In this document: positions 1 through 6,684 of the stretch, one piece after another
Numbering within the stretch: the stretch's first letter is position 1
Layout: each line of letters begins with the position of its first letter
Assembly: GCA_023379725.1 (NCBI GenBank)
Contig: JAMCPC010000093.1
Coordinates: forward strand, 1 to 20,795
Source of the DNA: Actinomycetota bacterium
GTDB taxonomy: Bacteria; Actinomycetota; Acidimicrobiia; Acidimicrobiales; JAMCPL01
DNA length: 20,795 nt
Direction of reading: 5' to 3'
The notes under the pieces: model-generated
What the model saw: the letters and a program-made list of their open reading frames with translations, nothing else
Database searches by the model: none
What the model was told of the DNA's origin: nothing
Position numbers and translations under genes: made by a program

Positions 1-503
1 TGTTCCATGTATTCTACCGGTTTGGCCTCTATTGAATCGGCTTTACGTTGCAATTTTGCTACAAGTGAGAGTGCAGGCAGGCTTTTGGGTATCCCATCGA
101 ACATCCCTCTTCCTTCCTTGCCTGTCTTTATCTGCTCCCACAGTTGAGCTACCTGCTCAGGGTCGGTTGCGATAGCATCTCCAAATACATGAGGATGGCG
201 AGCTATGAGTTTGTGGCAGAGTGAGTCCACTACATCATCTATTGTAAAGTGATTGTTTTCCTCCTCCATTTTTGCATGGAAAAATATCTGGACTAAAAGA
301 TCTCCCAATTCTTCTTTCAGATGATCTATCACTTCTAAGGTAGGGCTGGGCTCTTCCCGGGAGAGCGCCTCCAGCGCCTCCAGTGTCTCGTATGCTTCCT
401 CAATAAGGTGACGACCGAGTGAATCATGTGTCTGCTTCATATCCCACGGGCAATTGCTTCTTAGGGTGGATACGAGCTCCTGCAATTTGGTGAAACTGTC
501 CAC
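1..503 (-). CDS. mazG: Nucleoside triphosphate pyrophosphohydrolase MazG (partial, C-terminus off the window)
   Basis: MazG-family enzymes hydrolyse (d)NTPs to NMP and pyrophosphate in the cytoplasm, a housecleaning and stringent-response-related role. The 167 residues visible show the family pattern in order: NCPWD (17-21) followed by KQTH, the metal-binding EEAYE (35-39) and EELGD (64-68), then RHPHVF (102-107) and LWEQIK (121-126). The reading frame leaves the window at base 1, so the second MazG repeat is not seen. The start was set at GTG (501-503), the first start codon that retains all of the N-terminal domain; the in-frame ATG within CPWDMK would cut off the conserved CPW. The SD is weak. 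After LQRKA the sequence (DSIEAKPVEYME) departs from the usual VGFDW-type continuation, so the C-terminal half may be divergent. It is transcribed away from the hydrolase at 830. Confidence 0.9.
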   Translation of the reverse strand, partial: MDSFTKLQELVSTLRSNCPWDMKQTHDSLGRHLIEEAYETLEALEALSREEPSPTLEVIDHLKEELGDLLVQIFFHAKMEEENNHFTIDDVVDSLCHKLIARHPHVFGDAIATDPEQVAQLWEQIKTGKEGRGMFDGIPKSLPALSLVAKLQRKADSIEAKPVEYME

Positions 504-602
504 AATTGCTCTATGATAACAGAAGTGAGATGATGATGTCCGATTGGCTCTATAATATCAGAATACGATGTATAGCTTTTATCAAATTTACCTACTAAGA
601 GA

Positions 603-791
603 CTCAGCGGATAGGCACCTCCGGCGCACCGCCCCCCAGATTTCGCATGACAATCGGTAGCCATGACCTGTAGCGTAAGCCGGTCATGGTTTGTCATCGT
701 CGGACAGGCACTCCAGCCTGCCTCTCCTCCTCCGCCTTGCCCTGCTCGCCCAGATGAACGGCTCTCTGATCCAACCTGCCTATCCGCTGAG
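603..791. repeat. MITE-sized unit bounded by a perfect 15-bp inverted repeat
   Basis: CTCAGCGGATAGGCA at 603-617 is the exact reverse complement of bases 777-791, and two more pairs match beyond one mismatch outside each end. Between the arms lies a perfect 8-bp stem (CCATGACC 661-668 with GGTCATGG 682-689, 13-nt loop). Outside that stem ATGACA pairs with TGTCAT (about 693-698), and a small AGGCA/TGCCT hairpin follows (706-723). The unit is about 190 bp, the size of a miniature inverted-repeat element, or it could fold as a long structured RNA. No target-site duplication is evident. Confidence 0.55.
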
Positions 792-792
792 C
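707..792 (+). repeat. Shared element, copy A (upstream of hydrolase 1)
   Basis: This stretch aligns with 14328-14407. Bases 753-775 are identical to 14368-14390 (core ACGGCTCTCTGATCCAAC), and similarity continues through the GCTGAGC end. To the left of the identical block, six successive differences fall at 721, 724, 727, 730, 733 and 736, exactly three apart. In the plus frame of the 686-757 ORF these are third codon positions, so both copies read LSSSALPC-x-P-x then TGA. The hydrolase ATG is 72 nt past that stop. It may be a conserved upstream ORF or leader, or part of a mobile repeat. Confidence 0.55.
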
Positions 793-829
793 CTATAAGC
801 CATTCTTTCGGAACCACAGGCAAGTTTCG

Positions 830-1699
830 ATGACGACATCTGTTGTTCCTGCCGGATGGTTGGAGACTACCGTGAACGCCAGAGGTGGTATTGAGCTTGC
901 GACATTTGAGCCTATCTATCCATCAATGGTAGATGTGGTTACATCAAAGGATAATATGTTCACCCCGGAGGATGCTCCTGTCGTGTTGGGGTTGCATGGT
1001 TTCGCGGCAGACAGTGTCGTCACGTGGAGTCGTACCCGTGTAATCGAATCGCTTGTCAAGTCGGGCTTTCGGGTAATACTGTTGGATCTCAGAGGGCACG
1101 GTCGCTCTGGTGCTCCTCTGGACATTTCTAGCTATGCGATTACTTATTTTGTCTCTGATATCGTGGATGTACTGGATGCTTACAGTGTAAATAGGGTATT
1201 TCTGATGGGATATTCACTTGGATCTGTAATTTCTCTCAGTGCTGCGAGCAGTCCGGTCTTTAGAGAGAGAATACAAGCTGTGGTTGCAGGAGGGGCAGGG
1301 GGACGGCTATTGCCCAATGGCAGTTTTCATACCTTGGAGAGCGTTGCTATGGCCATGGAGGCAGCTGACATAAGTGCTGTAACGGATAAGAGGGCTCGTG
1401 CTTATAGGAGATTTGCCGAAGCTACTGGCGCAGATCTTCGGGCGTTGGCTCTGTTGCAGCGTTCCCTGCTTGGTGGTGTGCATATTGATCTGGGGTCTAT
1501 CCACATACCAACCCTGGTAGCTGCAGGCAGAGATGATTTTGTAGCTGGATCCCCTGAAGAGCTTGCACGCCAGATACTTAAAGGGGAGTGGCTTCAGGTG
1601 CCAGGTAATCACATGAATGCACTGTTGAATCAGTCATTTGCAGATGGGGTGAGTGATTTTTTGCTCAAGCAGTCCTACGCTCAAGTAGATCGTACTTGA
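830..1699 (+). CDS. Alpha/beta-hydrolase fold protein (hydrolase 1)
   Basis: This is a cytoplasmic alpha/beta-hydrolase of 289 residues, normal for the fold, with no signal peptide or membrane segment. The substrate cannot be predicted. The oxyanion-hole HG motif is at 56-57 (LGLHGFAADS) and LRGHGRSG at 87-94. The nucleophile elbow GYSLG is at 127-131 with Ser129, the likely acid is Asp235 or Asp236 in AGRDDF, and the likely base is His261 in VPGNHMNALL. The catalytic triad is therefore complete. The ATG at 830 is preceded by a weak AGG about ten bases upstream. The gene stands alone, divergent from mazG and convergent with the ABC exporter. Its 5' region carries the shared element that also precedes the second hydrolase at 14452, although the two proteins look only distantly related. 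Confidence 0.85.
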   Translation: MTTSVVPAGWLETTVNARGGIELATFEPIYPSMVDVVTSKDNMFTPEDAPVVLGLHGFAADSVVTWSRTRVIESLVKSGFRVILLDLRGHGRSGAPLDISSYAITYFVSDIVDVLDAYSVNRVFLMGYSLGSVISLSAASSPVFRERIQAVVAGGAGGRLLPNGSFHTLESVAMAMEAADISAVTDKRARAYRRFAEATGADLRALALLQRSLLGGVHIDLGSIHIPTLVAAGRDDFVAGSPEELARQILKGEWLQVPGNHMNALLNQSFADGVSDFLLKQSYAQVDRT

Positions 1700-1702
1700 G
1701 CG
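1678..1702. terminator. Perfect 10-bp hairpin over the hydrolase 1 stop codon
   Basis: CGCTCAAGTA (1678-1687) pairs perfectly with TACTTGAGCG (1693-1702) around a GATCG loop; the TGA stop lies in the right arm. No T-run follows, so it would be a U-less terminator or a 3'-end stabiliser. A weaker 5-bp stem (CCACT 1711-1715 with AGTGG 1723-1727) follows. Both lie between the convergent hydrolase 1 and ABC exporter genes. Confidence 0.4.
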
Positions 1703-1734
1703 ATTAAGTTCCACTGTGCTGAAGTGGGTTACAT

Positions 1735-3825
1735 TCAGGTAGATCGCATGTAAAGCCATACTGCCAGAGGTATGGCTACGATGAGTATACCGACGATCCA
1801 GGCCAGTGTCTCGATCAACGACACCTGCAGTGCTCCACCAGAGAGCAGTATGCGTAACGTATCCACAGCATGGGTAACCGGGTCAGCCTTGGCGAATGCC
1901 TGTAGCCATCCCGGCATGGAGGCAACCGGTACGAAAGCAGAGCTGGCAAAGGTGAGAGGTAATATCCATACGAACCCTGCTGCCTGAGTAGATTCGGGGT
2001 CACCTGCCAAAAGGCCTATAACCGCCGATATCCATGAAAACGCCAGACCGAAAGCTACCACTAATGCCAGTGCTGCTATAAACAGCCCTACGCCATTGTG
2101 GAACCTGAATCCCAGTATGGCACCTACCCCGGTCATAAGTAGCACTACTCCCACGTTCCTGACGGAGTCAGACATTGTCCTACCGGCAAGAACGGCCATT
2201 CGTGCCATCGGTAGGGATTTGAATCTGTCAATCATACCTTTGTCCATATCCTCAGATATGCCTATACCTGTCTGGGTAGAGCCGAATACTGCAGCCTGGA
2301 TGAATATACCCGGCATCAGGAAGTCTATATATGCCTGATGGACGACGAACTTGATGATTCCCCCGAATACATAGGTGAACAGTAGTACAAACATGACAGG
2401 TTGAACGGTATTCCACACTATCAGATTGGGTAGCCTGATATATCGCAACAGGTTGCGCTTCATTATTGTCATGAAGTCACCGGTAAATGTGAACATATGT
2501 CTGGTAGGTGAAACGCTGGAGTGAGGTGAGGATGTGTCGGTGCCGGGTGAGGAGGTATCGGTGCCGGGTGAGGAGGTATCGGTGCCGGGTGAGGAGGTAT
2601 CGGAGGCTGGGATGGGGGTGGTAGTATCCAGGTTGTCTACACCAGAAGCGTTAGGTACGCTCATGCTGTCTTGTTTGCGGGCATCCTCGGTGGGCGTAGC
2701 AGGAGTAGTATATATGCTTTCTCCAGTATCTGTCCCGTCGGCAACAGATTTTCCGGCAACAGATGTACCGGTGACTGGTCCATCTACCGTAGATCTGGTC
2801 ATTGTCCCATTATCGACAGGGATACTCGTATCATGGCCGGTAAGAGTTAAAAATACATCGTCCAAGCTGGGGCGATGTAAAGCTATGTCTGAGACCGTTA
2901 TCCCATCTTCGTCCAGTGCTCTTAAAATACCAGATATCTGGTGGCTGCCCTCGTGGAGCGAAATTGATACCCTTTTTTCAGGAGAGTTTACCTGAGGGGT
3001 ACCTATCGAGCGTATTTCACTGAGTGATGAAATTGCCTTGGTGAGTTCGTCGGTATCATTCATGGTCAATTCTAGGATATCGTTTCCGATCTTGTCCTTT
3101 AGTTCTTCGGGTGTGCCCTTCGCTATGATAAGACCAGAATCTACTACAGCGATGTCATCTGCCAGCCTGTCGGCCTCTTCAAGGTATTGAGTGGTCAGGA
3201 GAAGCGTAGTGCCATCGTTTACAAGTCCCTCGATTATCTCCCATAATGACGTCCTACTCAGGGGATCCAGCCCAGTAGTGGGCTCATCCAGGAAAAGTAT
3301 CTCGGGGTCACCTATCAGGCTTGCCGCCAAGTCAAGGCGTCTCCGCATACCTCCTGAATATGTCTTTACCGTTCTTCCTGCTGCATGACTAAGGGAGAAT
3401 TGCTCGAGTAATGCATCGGCACGTTTTCTAGCCTCTCTGGTGCTAAGGCGGTAAAGCCTACCCACAATTTCAAGCGACTCACGTCCGGTAAGGTGATCGT
3501 CGAGAGCCATATCCTGCCCAGTCAAGCCAATATGAGAGCGTAGCGCTCTCGCTTCCTTTACGACGTTGAAGCCGACCACCTCAGCGTAGCCTCCGTCAGG
3601 CTTTAGAAGAGTAGTGAGGATTCTGACAGCAGTGGTCTTACCGGCACCGTTTTGACCGAGAAGGCCGAGTACGGTACCGCGCTGTACCTCCAAGTCTATG
3701 CCCTTGAGTGCCTTTACGTTCTTGTAGGATTTTGTAAGACCTTCCACCAAGATGGCTGGGCGATTGCCGGCAGTTCGTGCTCTGCTGGCACTCTTTATTT
3801 CTTCTGCATATCCAATTGCATTCAT
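1735..3825 (-). CDS. Fused ABC exporter: DrrA-like ATPase plus ABC-2 permease in one chain
   Basis: This is a predicted ATP-driven exporter of the daunorubicin-resistance (DrrAB) type in the cytoplasmic membrane; drug or lipid export is likely, but the substrate is unknown. The N-terminal ATPase (about residues 24-330) has Walker A GQNGAGKTT (57-65), Q-loop LTGQD (101-105), signature YSGGM (156-160) and Walker B ILFLDEPTTGLD (176-187). It carries TTQYLEEAD, with the Gln that DrrA-type proteins have at the switch position. Residues about 331-440 are a Thr/Ser/Pro/Asp-rich linker with three exact SSPGTDT repeats. The ABC-2 permease follows (about 445-696), with around six hydrophobic segments. 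DrrA and DrrB are usually separate genes, so a half-transporter fusion that dimerises is inferred. The ATG at 3825 has GAGG seven bases upstream. The gene follows the GT-C-type gene in the same direction after 157 bp. Confidence 0.9.
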   Translation of the reverse strand: MNAIGYAEEIKSASRARTAGNRPAILVEGLTKSYKNVKALKGIDLEVQRGTVLGLLGQNGAGKTTAVRILTTLLKPDGGYAEVVGFNVVKEARALRSHIGLTGQDMALDDHLTGRESLEIVGRLYRLSTREARKRADALLEQFSLSHAAGRTVKTYSGGMRRRLDLAASLIGDPEILFLDEPTTGLDPLSRTSLWEIIEGLVNDGTTLLLTTQYLEEADRLADDIAVVDSGLIIAKGTPEELKDKIGNDILELTMNDTDELTKAISSLSEIRSIGTPQVNSPEKRVSISLHEGSHQISGILRALDEDGITVSDIALHRPSLDDVFLTLTGHDTSIPVDNGTMTRSTVDGPVTGTSVAGKSVADGTDTGESIYTTPATPTEDARKQDSMSVPNASGVDNLDTTTPIPASDTSSPGTDTSSPGTDTSSPGTDTSSPHSSVSPTRHMFTFTGDFMTIMKRNLLRYIRLPNLIVWNTVQPVMFVLLFTYVFGGIIKFVVHQAYIDFLMPGIFIQAAVFGSTQTGIGISEDMDKGMIDRFKSLPMARMAVLAGRTMSDSVRNVGVVLLMTGVGAILGFRFHNGVGLFIAALALVVAFGLAFSWISAVIGLLAGDPESTQAAGFVWILPLTFASSAFVPVASMPGWLQAFAKADPVTHAVDTLRILLSGGALQVSLIETLAWIVGILIVAIPLAVWLYMRST
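2537..2599 (-). repeat. Three exact tandem copies of a 21-bp unit in the ABC linker
   Basis: The units at 2537-2557, 2558-2578 and 2579-2599 are identical. Each encodes SSPGTDT on the minus strand, and a fourth partial unit begins afterwards. The period of 21 bp keeps the frame, so gain or loss of units changes only linker length. The lack of silent differences points to recent expansion. Confidence 0.9.
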
Positions 3826-3826
3826 T

Positions 3827-3852
3827 TCACGACCTCAGATCACGACCTCAGA
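3827..3852 (-). promoter_or_regulatory. Tandem 13-bp duplication carrying the ABC exporter Shine-Dalgarno
   Basis: TCACGACCTCAGA occurs twice head to tail (3827-3839 and 3840-3852). Read on the minus strand each copy contains GAGG. The copy nearest the gene sits seven bases before the ATG at 3825, a good spacing; the other is 13 bp further upstream. The duplication supplies two possible ribosome-binding sites. Confidence 0.6.
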
Positions 3853-3902
3853 ATTGATTACTTTCAACAGCTTGCTCCTTTTCTTGCTGCTTTGCAAGTT
3901 AT

Positions 3903-3931
3903 GTTTTATAAAATAGTATACTATATAAAAC
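3903..3931. promoter_or_regulatory. AT-rich quasi-palindrome upstream of the ABC exporter
   Basis: TAGTATACTA (3914-3923) is a perfect palindrome. The symmetry continues outward as GTTTTAT and ATAAAAC arms after a 3-nt insertion on one side. On the minus strand it contains TATACT, a good -10 match, about 90 bp upstream of the exporter start, without a clear -35. It could be the promoter overlapped by a repressor operator, as is common for drug-efflux genes. The regulator is not in the window. Confidence 0.4.
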
Positions 3932-3982
3932 AATATTAAGAAGCGAAATTAGAAAGAAATTAGAAATAATTCCCTGATCCGA

Positions 3983-6385
3983 TCAGAAGTGCTTTGGCAC
4001 TATCAGTAGGTGGCGTCTATATGCCAGTCCCAACCATGCTATTACCCCAATTCCGCTTAGTGCAATACCAGCATTTCCAGCCGGTGACGAGCCATAATGA
4101 AGCACTACGCTGTGAGAATCTGGGATAACCACCATAAAATCTGGCGTTGTACGATATGGTCCGGTTGCCCCAACGACATGCCATGCAGGATAGTATGATG
4201 TATCCACCACTACTGGTACACCTGGGGTGGAGTCGTGGAAGCTGATTGTGTCTGTACCCATGTGTATGCCGGTAATCCTGTCTGGAGGGAATGCAGCAGC
4301 AGATGTGGCGGCGGTTGTTCCGGTAGTAGCGGCAGGGGAGACGGTAGCGGTTGTTCCGGTGGAAGCAGCAGATGTGGTGGTAGTTGTTCCGGTGGTACCA
4401 CTGCCGGTTCCCGTACCGCTGGATAATATTTTTGTCGCACTGACCCGTTTGAACTTTTTTGGTCCGGATTCGAGGAGATATACATTCCAATACGATGGGT
4501 TGTCAAACCATTGCACCGATACAGGTAGCCATGACGGTTGCCCGCCACTGACGCCTGTAAGTACCTTGGGTGGAGAGGTCATAGCTTTTATGGGTGCTGC
4601 ATTATGTACCATATATATCTTCCAGGTGGTGTCGATTAAGCGTCCCAGGTACAGAGAATGCCATGGTCCACTGGTTGCAATTAGAGTGAGCTGCCTGTCG
4701 GCTGAAGCCGCTCTTTCTACGCTGGGAGATGAGGCCATGAAATAACGTACACCCATGAGTTGCAGCTGTTGTATGCCCAACTCCATATTGAAATGGCCAT
4801 ACGGTAGTCCCACCATTGCATCTGATGGAGATGTGGACAATTCTGATTGATTGATGAAGAAATATGGAGTGGTAGCAGACGACTCAAAGAGTAGTCCTCC
4901 CAACGATCCCATACAACCGTTAGTCCAGTAGGGCAGCGTATAGAGGGCTTCAGTGGTGCCGAATCTATTGAGTGAATGGCTGTATTCCCACTCTGCCTGC
5001 CCGCAGCCGTAGCGCTTGCCGATTTTAGACATGGTCTGCATAAGCCCATGGAATTCCGGCCAGGCAGGTTTCGATTGGTAACCTGAGTAGTTCCACGATG
5101 CCCAGTAGCTCACATTACTCGGTTCTATGTGTACTACATTCATCAGGTCTATTCCAGGCGAGGTGGATCCTATAAGCAATGGGGGTAGTACGACAGCTAG
5201 GCATATAGCAGTAACAAACAGTGGTACTCCGATATCTCCCGGTCGATGGCCGGCTGCTCTGTATCTTGCCAAGCGCTGGGCATATTGCTCAGAAAGATGT
5301 CTGGGGGCGCTGTGACTGACCGTCCTCCATCGCTTCCATAGGGCACCGAGCATCAATCCGATGGTGCATATAGCGTATCCTGCAACCAGGTAGACACAGA
5401 GAATCCATATAGGCAACAGCCGCTCATTCCACAACTTCCCCTGGGGATCGATGACTACCCCCACTGCGAAAGCTATCCCCAGCAGTGACAGAACAAGGAC
5501 AGGTCGCGATCTCTTTATAATAGCAAATACAAGACCTGCTACAGCCAGCCATATTGCCCACCTGTCTGCCAGCGGATAGAGCAGATACATGTAATGGGTA
5601 GAGTTGGTATAGCCCATTGACGTAGTGTATTTCTGATATGCAGTGAATGGAAGTTCCCAGAAGGCTGCCAGCATAGCTGCGGTTATGCCGGTAGATGCAA
5701 CCCACCATGCCTTGCGTACCGTAGGCCCGCTAAGCACGAATACAACTATCATTCCTACGGTTACGAATAGGGCTGCTACCAGATGGCTGAGTACACAGAC
5801 TACAAGCATGAAAGCGGTGACAGCCCTGTAGCGCCCTGTCCTCATACCCCTGAATGTAAGTCCCAAGACAAGCAGGGCAAGGGCTATGCCAAATGAATAC
5901 GAGTATTCCCCGGCAAAGGTCGAGTAGAGGTTACCACCCAGTATGGTGAAGGTCTGGTCAAACAGGAACGGCAGAGTGAAGACTCCCAGTGCTACTGGGT
6001 ATGGTCTTTCCATGCCTGCAAGACGTCCGAAGGCATATGCACAGACTGGTAGAGCGAGAGAGCCCGATATAGTTGCCAGTTTGAAGGCTACAGCATAGGG
6101 GATGATATATCCACCTGCTGCTGCCAACAGGTCGGGGAATATAAAGTAAAAGGAGTATAGTGGCGTTCCATCAAACCACCACGGGTACCATCCGGTCAGG
6201 TGAAAATGTGGTAGTAGGTGCGAGGCCATGAAAGCTGCCATTATTACGTGCGAGCCGGTATCACCTCCGGTCGTGGTAGTAGAAGAGAAGAGGAGCTGGG
6301 GGTGTATTGCTAACAGTATCACCAATTCTGCGGCGATAAGCGAGACAGCAGTTGCGATTTTCGATAGGTTTCTATGAGACGACAT
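3983..6385 (-). CDS. Polytopic membrane protein, PTPS-related / GT-C glycosyltransferase type
   Basis: This 800-residue integral membrane protein resembles the 6-pyruvoyl-tetrahydropterin-synthase-related membrane family, which is GT-C-like. Such proteins are thought to transfer sugars from lipid carriers on the outer face of the membrane; the substrate is unknown. After a first hydrophobic segment (about 11-33) comes GGDTGSHV (40-47), whose Asp42 is in the place of the GT-C catalytic acid. GWYPWWFDGTPLYSFYFIFPD (65-85) and GEYSYSFG (159-166) are further family signatures. About ten more hydrophobic segments run to residue 405. A large, probably extracytoplasmic domain (about 405-770) follows, then a last membrane segment (about 772-790). 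Residues 655-698 are a Thr/Gly/Ser/Ala-rich stretch encoded by repetitive DNA (about 4297-4420). The ATG at 6385 lacks a clear SD, so the start is less sure. It lies upstream of the ABC exporter in the same direction. Confidence 0.75.
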   Translation of the reverse strand: MSSHRNLSKIATAVSLIAAELVILLAIHPQLLFSSTTTTGGDTGSHVIMAAFMASHLLPHFHLTGWYPWWFDGTPLYSFYFIFPDLLAAAGGYIIPYAVAFKLATISGSLALPVCAYAFGRLAGMERPYPVALGVFTLPFLFDQTFTILGGNLYSTFAGEYSYSFGIALALLVLGLTFRGMRTGRYRAVTAFMLVVCVLSHLVAALFVTVGMIVVFVLSGPTVRKAWWVASTGITAAMLAAFWELPFTAYQKYTTSMGYTNSTHYMYLLYPLADRWAIWLAVAGLVFAIIKRSRPVLVLSLLGIAFAVGVVIDPQGKLWNERLLPIWILCVYLVAGYAICTIGLMLGALWKRWRTVSHSAPRHLSEQYAQRLARYRAAGHRPGDIGVPLFVTAICLAVVLPPLLIGSTSPGIDLMNVVHIEPSNVSYWASWNYSGYQSKPAWPEFHGLMQTMSKIGKRYGCGQAEWEYSHSLNRFGTTEALYTLPYWTNGCMGSLGGLLFESSATTPYFFINQSELSTSPSDAMVGLPYGHFNMELGIQQLQLMGVRYFMASSPSVERAASADRQLTLIATSGPWHSLYLGRLIDTTWKIYMVHNAAPIKAMTSPPKVLTGVSGGQPSWLPVSVQWFDNPSYWNVYLLESGPKKFKRVSATKILSSGTGTGSGTTGTTTTTSAASTGTTATVSPAATTGTTAATSAAAFPPDRITGIHMGTDTISFHDSTPGVPVVVDTSYYPAWHVVGATGPYRTTPDFMVVIPDSHSVVLHYGSSPAGNAGIALSGIGVIAWLGLAYRRHLLIVPKHF

Positions 6386-6430
6386 AGGTGATATTAACTG
6401 TGCCCTTTTCTGCCTGGTCTTTCACAGGCA

Positions 6431-6530
6431 TAACTTAGCTGATCAGGTATTTACTGTATCATACCTTGACCTGTTTGGGTAATTTCTTTGGTTCCAACGG
6501 CGTAACTTAGCTGATCAGGTATTTACTGTA
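6431..6530. repeat. Perfect 28-nt direct repeat, two copies
   Basis: Bases 6431-6458 and 6503-6530 are identical, with start-to-start spacing of 72 bp. Each copy contains the palindrome CTGATCAG. The copies lie 46-145 bp upstream of the GT-C-type gene start (minus strand), where activator or repressor sites could act. Two copies alone do not make a CRISPR array. Confidence 0.85.
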
Positions 6531-6571
6531 CTGTACTGTACTATGCCATGCCATGCCATGCCATGCCATGC
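6525..6571. repeat. Two abutting pentanucleotide microsatellites
   Basis: ACTGT is repeated 3.6 times (6525-6542) and runs directly into ATGCC repeated 5.8 times (6543-6571). The first array grows out of the right end of the second 28-nt repeat copy. Short tandem arrays of this kind slip during replication. Here the array sits about 140-185 bp upstream of the GT-C-type start, outside any coding region. Confidence 0.9.
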
Positions 6572-6684
6572 GGTGTTGCATGTCATTGCAACCATGCCTG
6601 GCGCAAAGATGATACGTCTATGATATTTCTTTCGGCTGAATAATACTGGCAATATTGTCCACAGTCCTTGCCGAGGTGCTTTGA

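Larger units (their letters stand above)
504..829. other. Divergent intergenic gap between mazG and hydrolase 1
   Basis: No conserved protein-coding gene was recognised here. The left 100 bp is AT-rich and holds TATAAT on the plus strand (551-556) and TATTAT on the minus strand (552-557). These are possible -10 boxes, but neither has a convincing -35. The right 200 bp is more GC-rich and is occupied by the inverted-repeat unit, hairpins and shared element described separately. A 23-codon plus-strand ORF (686-757, ATG start) lies inside it. Longer antisense frames exist but show no family similarity that I recognise. Confidence 0.6.
6386..6684. other. Repeat-rich gap between the GT-C-type and CPBP genes
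   Basis: There is no gene here. Relative to the minus-strand genes it is the 3' flank of the CPBP gene and the 5' flank of the GT-C-type gene. It contains the 28-nt direct repeat and pentanucleotide arrays listed separately. It also holds a GTTGCA/TGCAAC stem (6575-6580 with 6587-6592) that could act as a weak terminator for the CPBP gene, and AGGTAT/ATACCT arms (6445-6466) overlapping the first repeat copy. I see no strong promoter. Confidence 0.6.

Noticed and set aside
461..823. Minus-strand 120-codon open frame upstream of hydrolase 1
   Set aside because: It overlaps the mazG N-terminus in another frame, has no recognisable domain, and owes its openness to the GC-rich inverted-repeat unit. 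The frame is not the one conserved between the two shared elements.
1754..1777. Perfect 8-bp stem-loop (AGCCATAC / GTATGGCT) as a terminator for hydrolase 1
   Set aside because: It lies inside the 3' coding end of the ABC exporter and has no T-run in either direction. The 1678-1702 hairpin is a better candidate.
2534..2995. Plus-strand 153-codon frame with VSVPGEE repeats antisense to the ABC exporter
   Set aside because: It is a by-product of the in-frame 21-bp repeat; the minus-strand frame has the complete ABC motifs.
4227..4745. Plus-strand 172-codon frame antisense to the GT-C-type gene
   Set aside because: It is an Ala/Val-rich shadow of the Thr/Ala-rich low-complexity coding stretch on the other strand, with no domain and no promoter.
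6431..6571. Possible short CRISPR array
   Set aside because: There are only two copies of the 28-nt repeat and one 44-nt spacer-like interval, with no further repeats and no cas genes. The adjacent arrays are simple pentanucleotide repeats.
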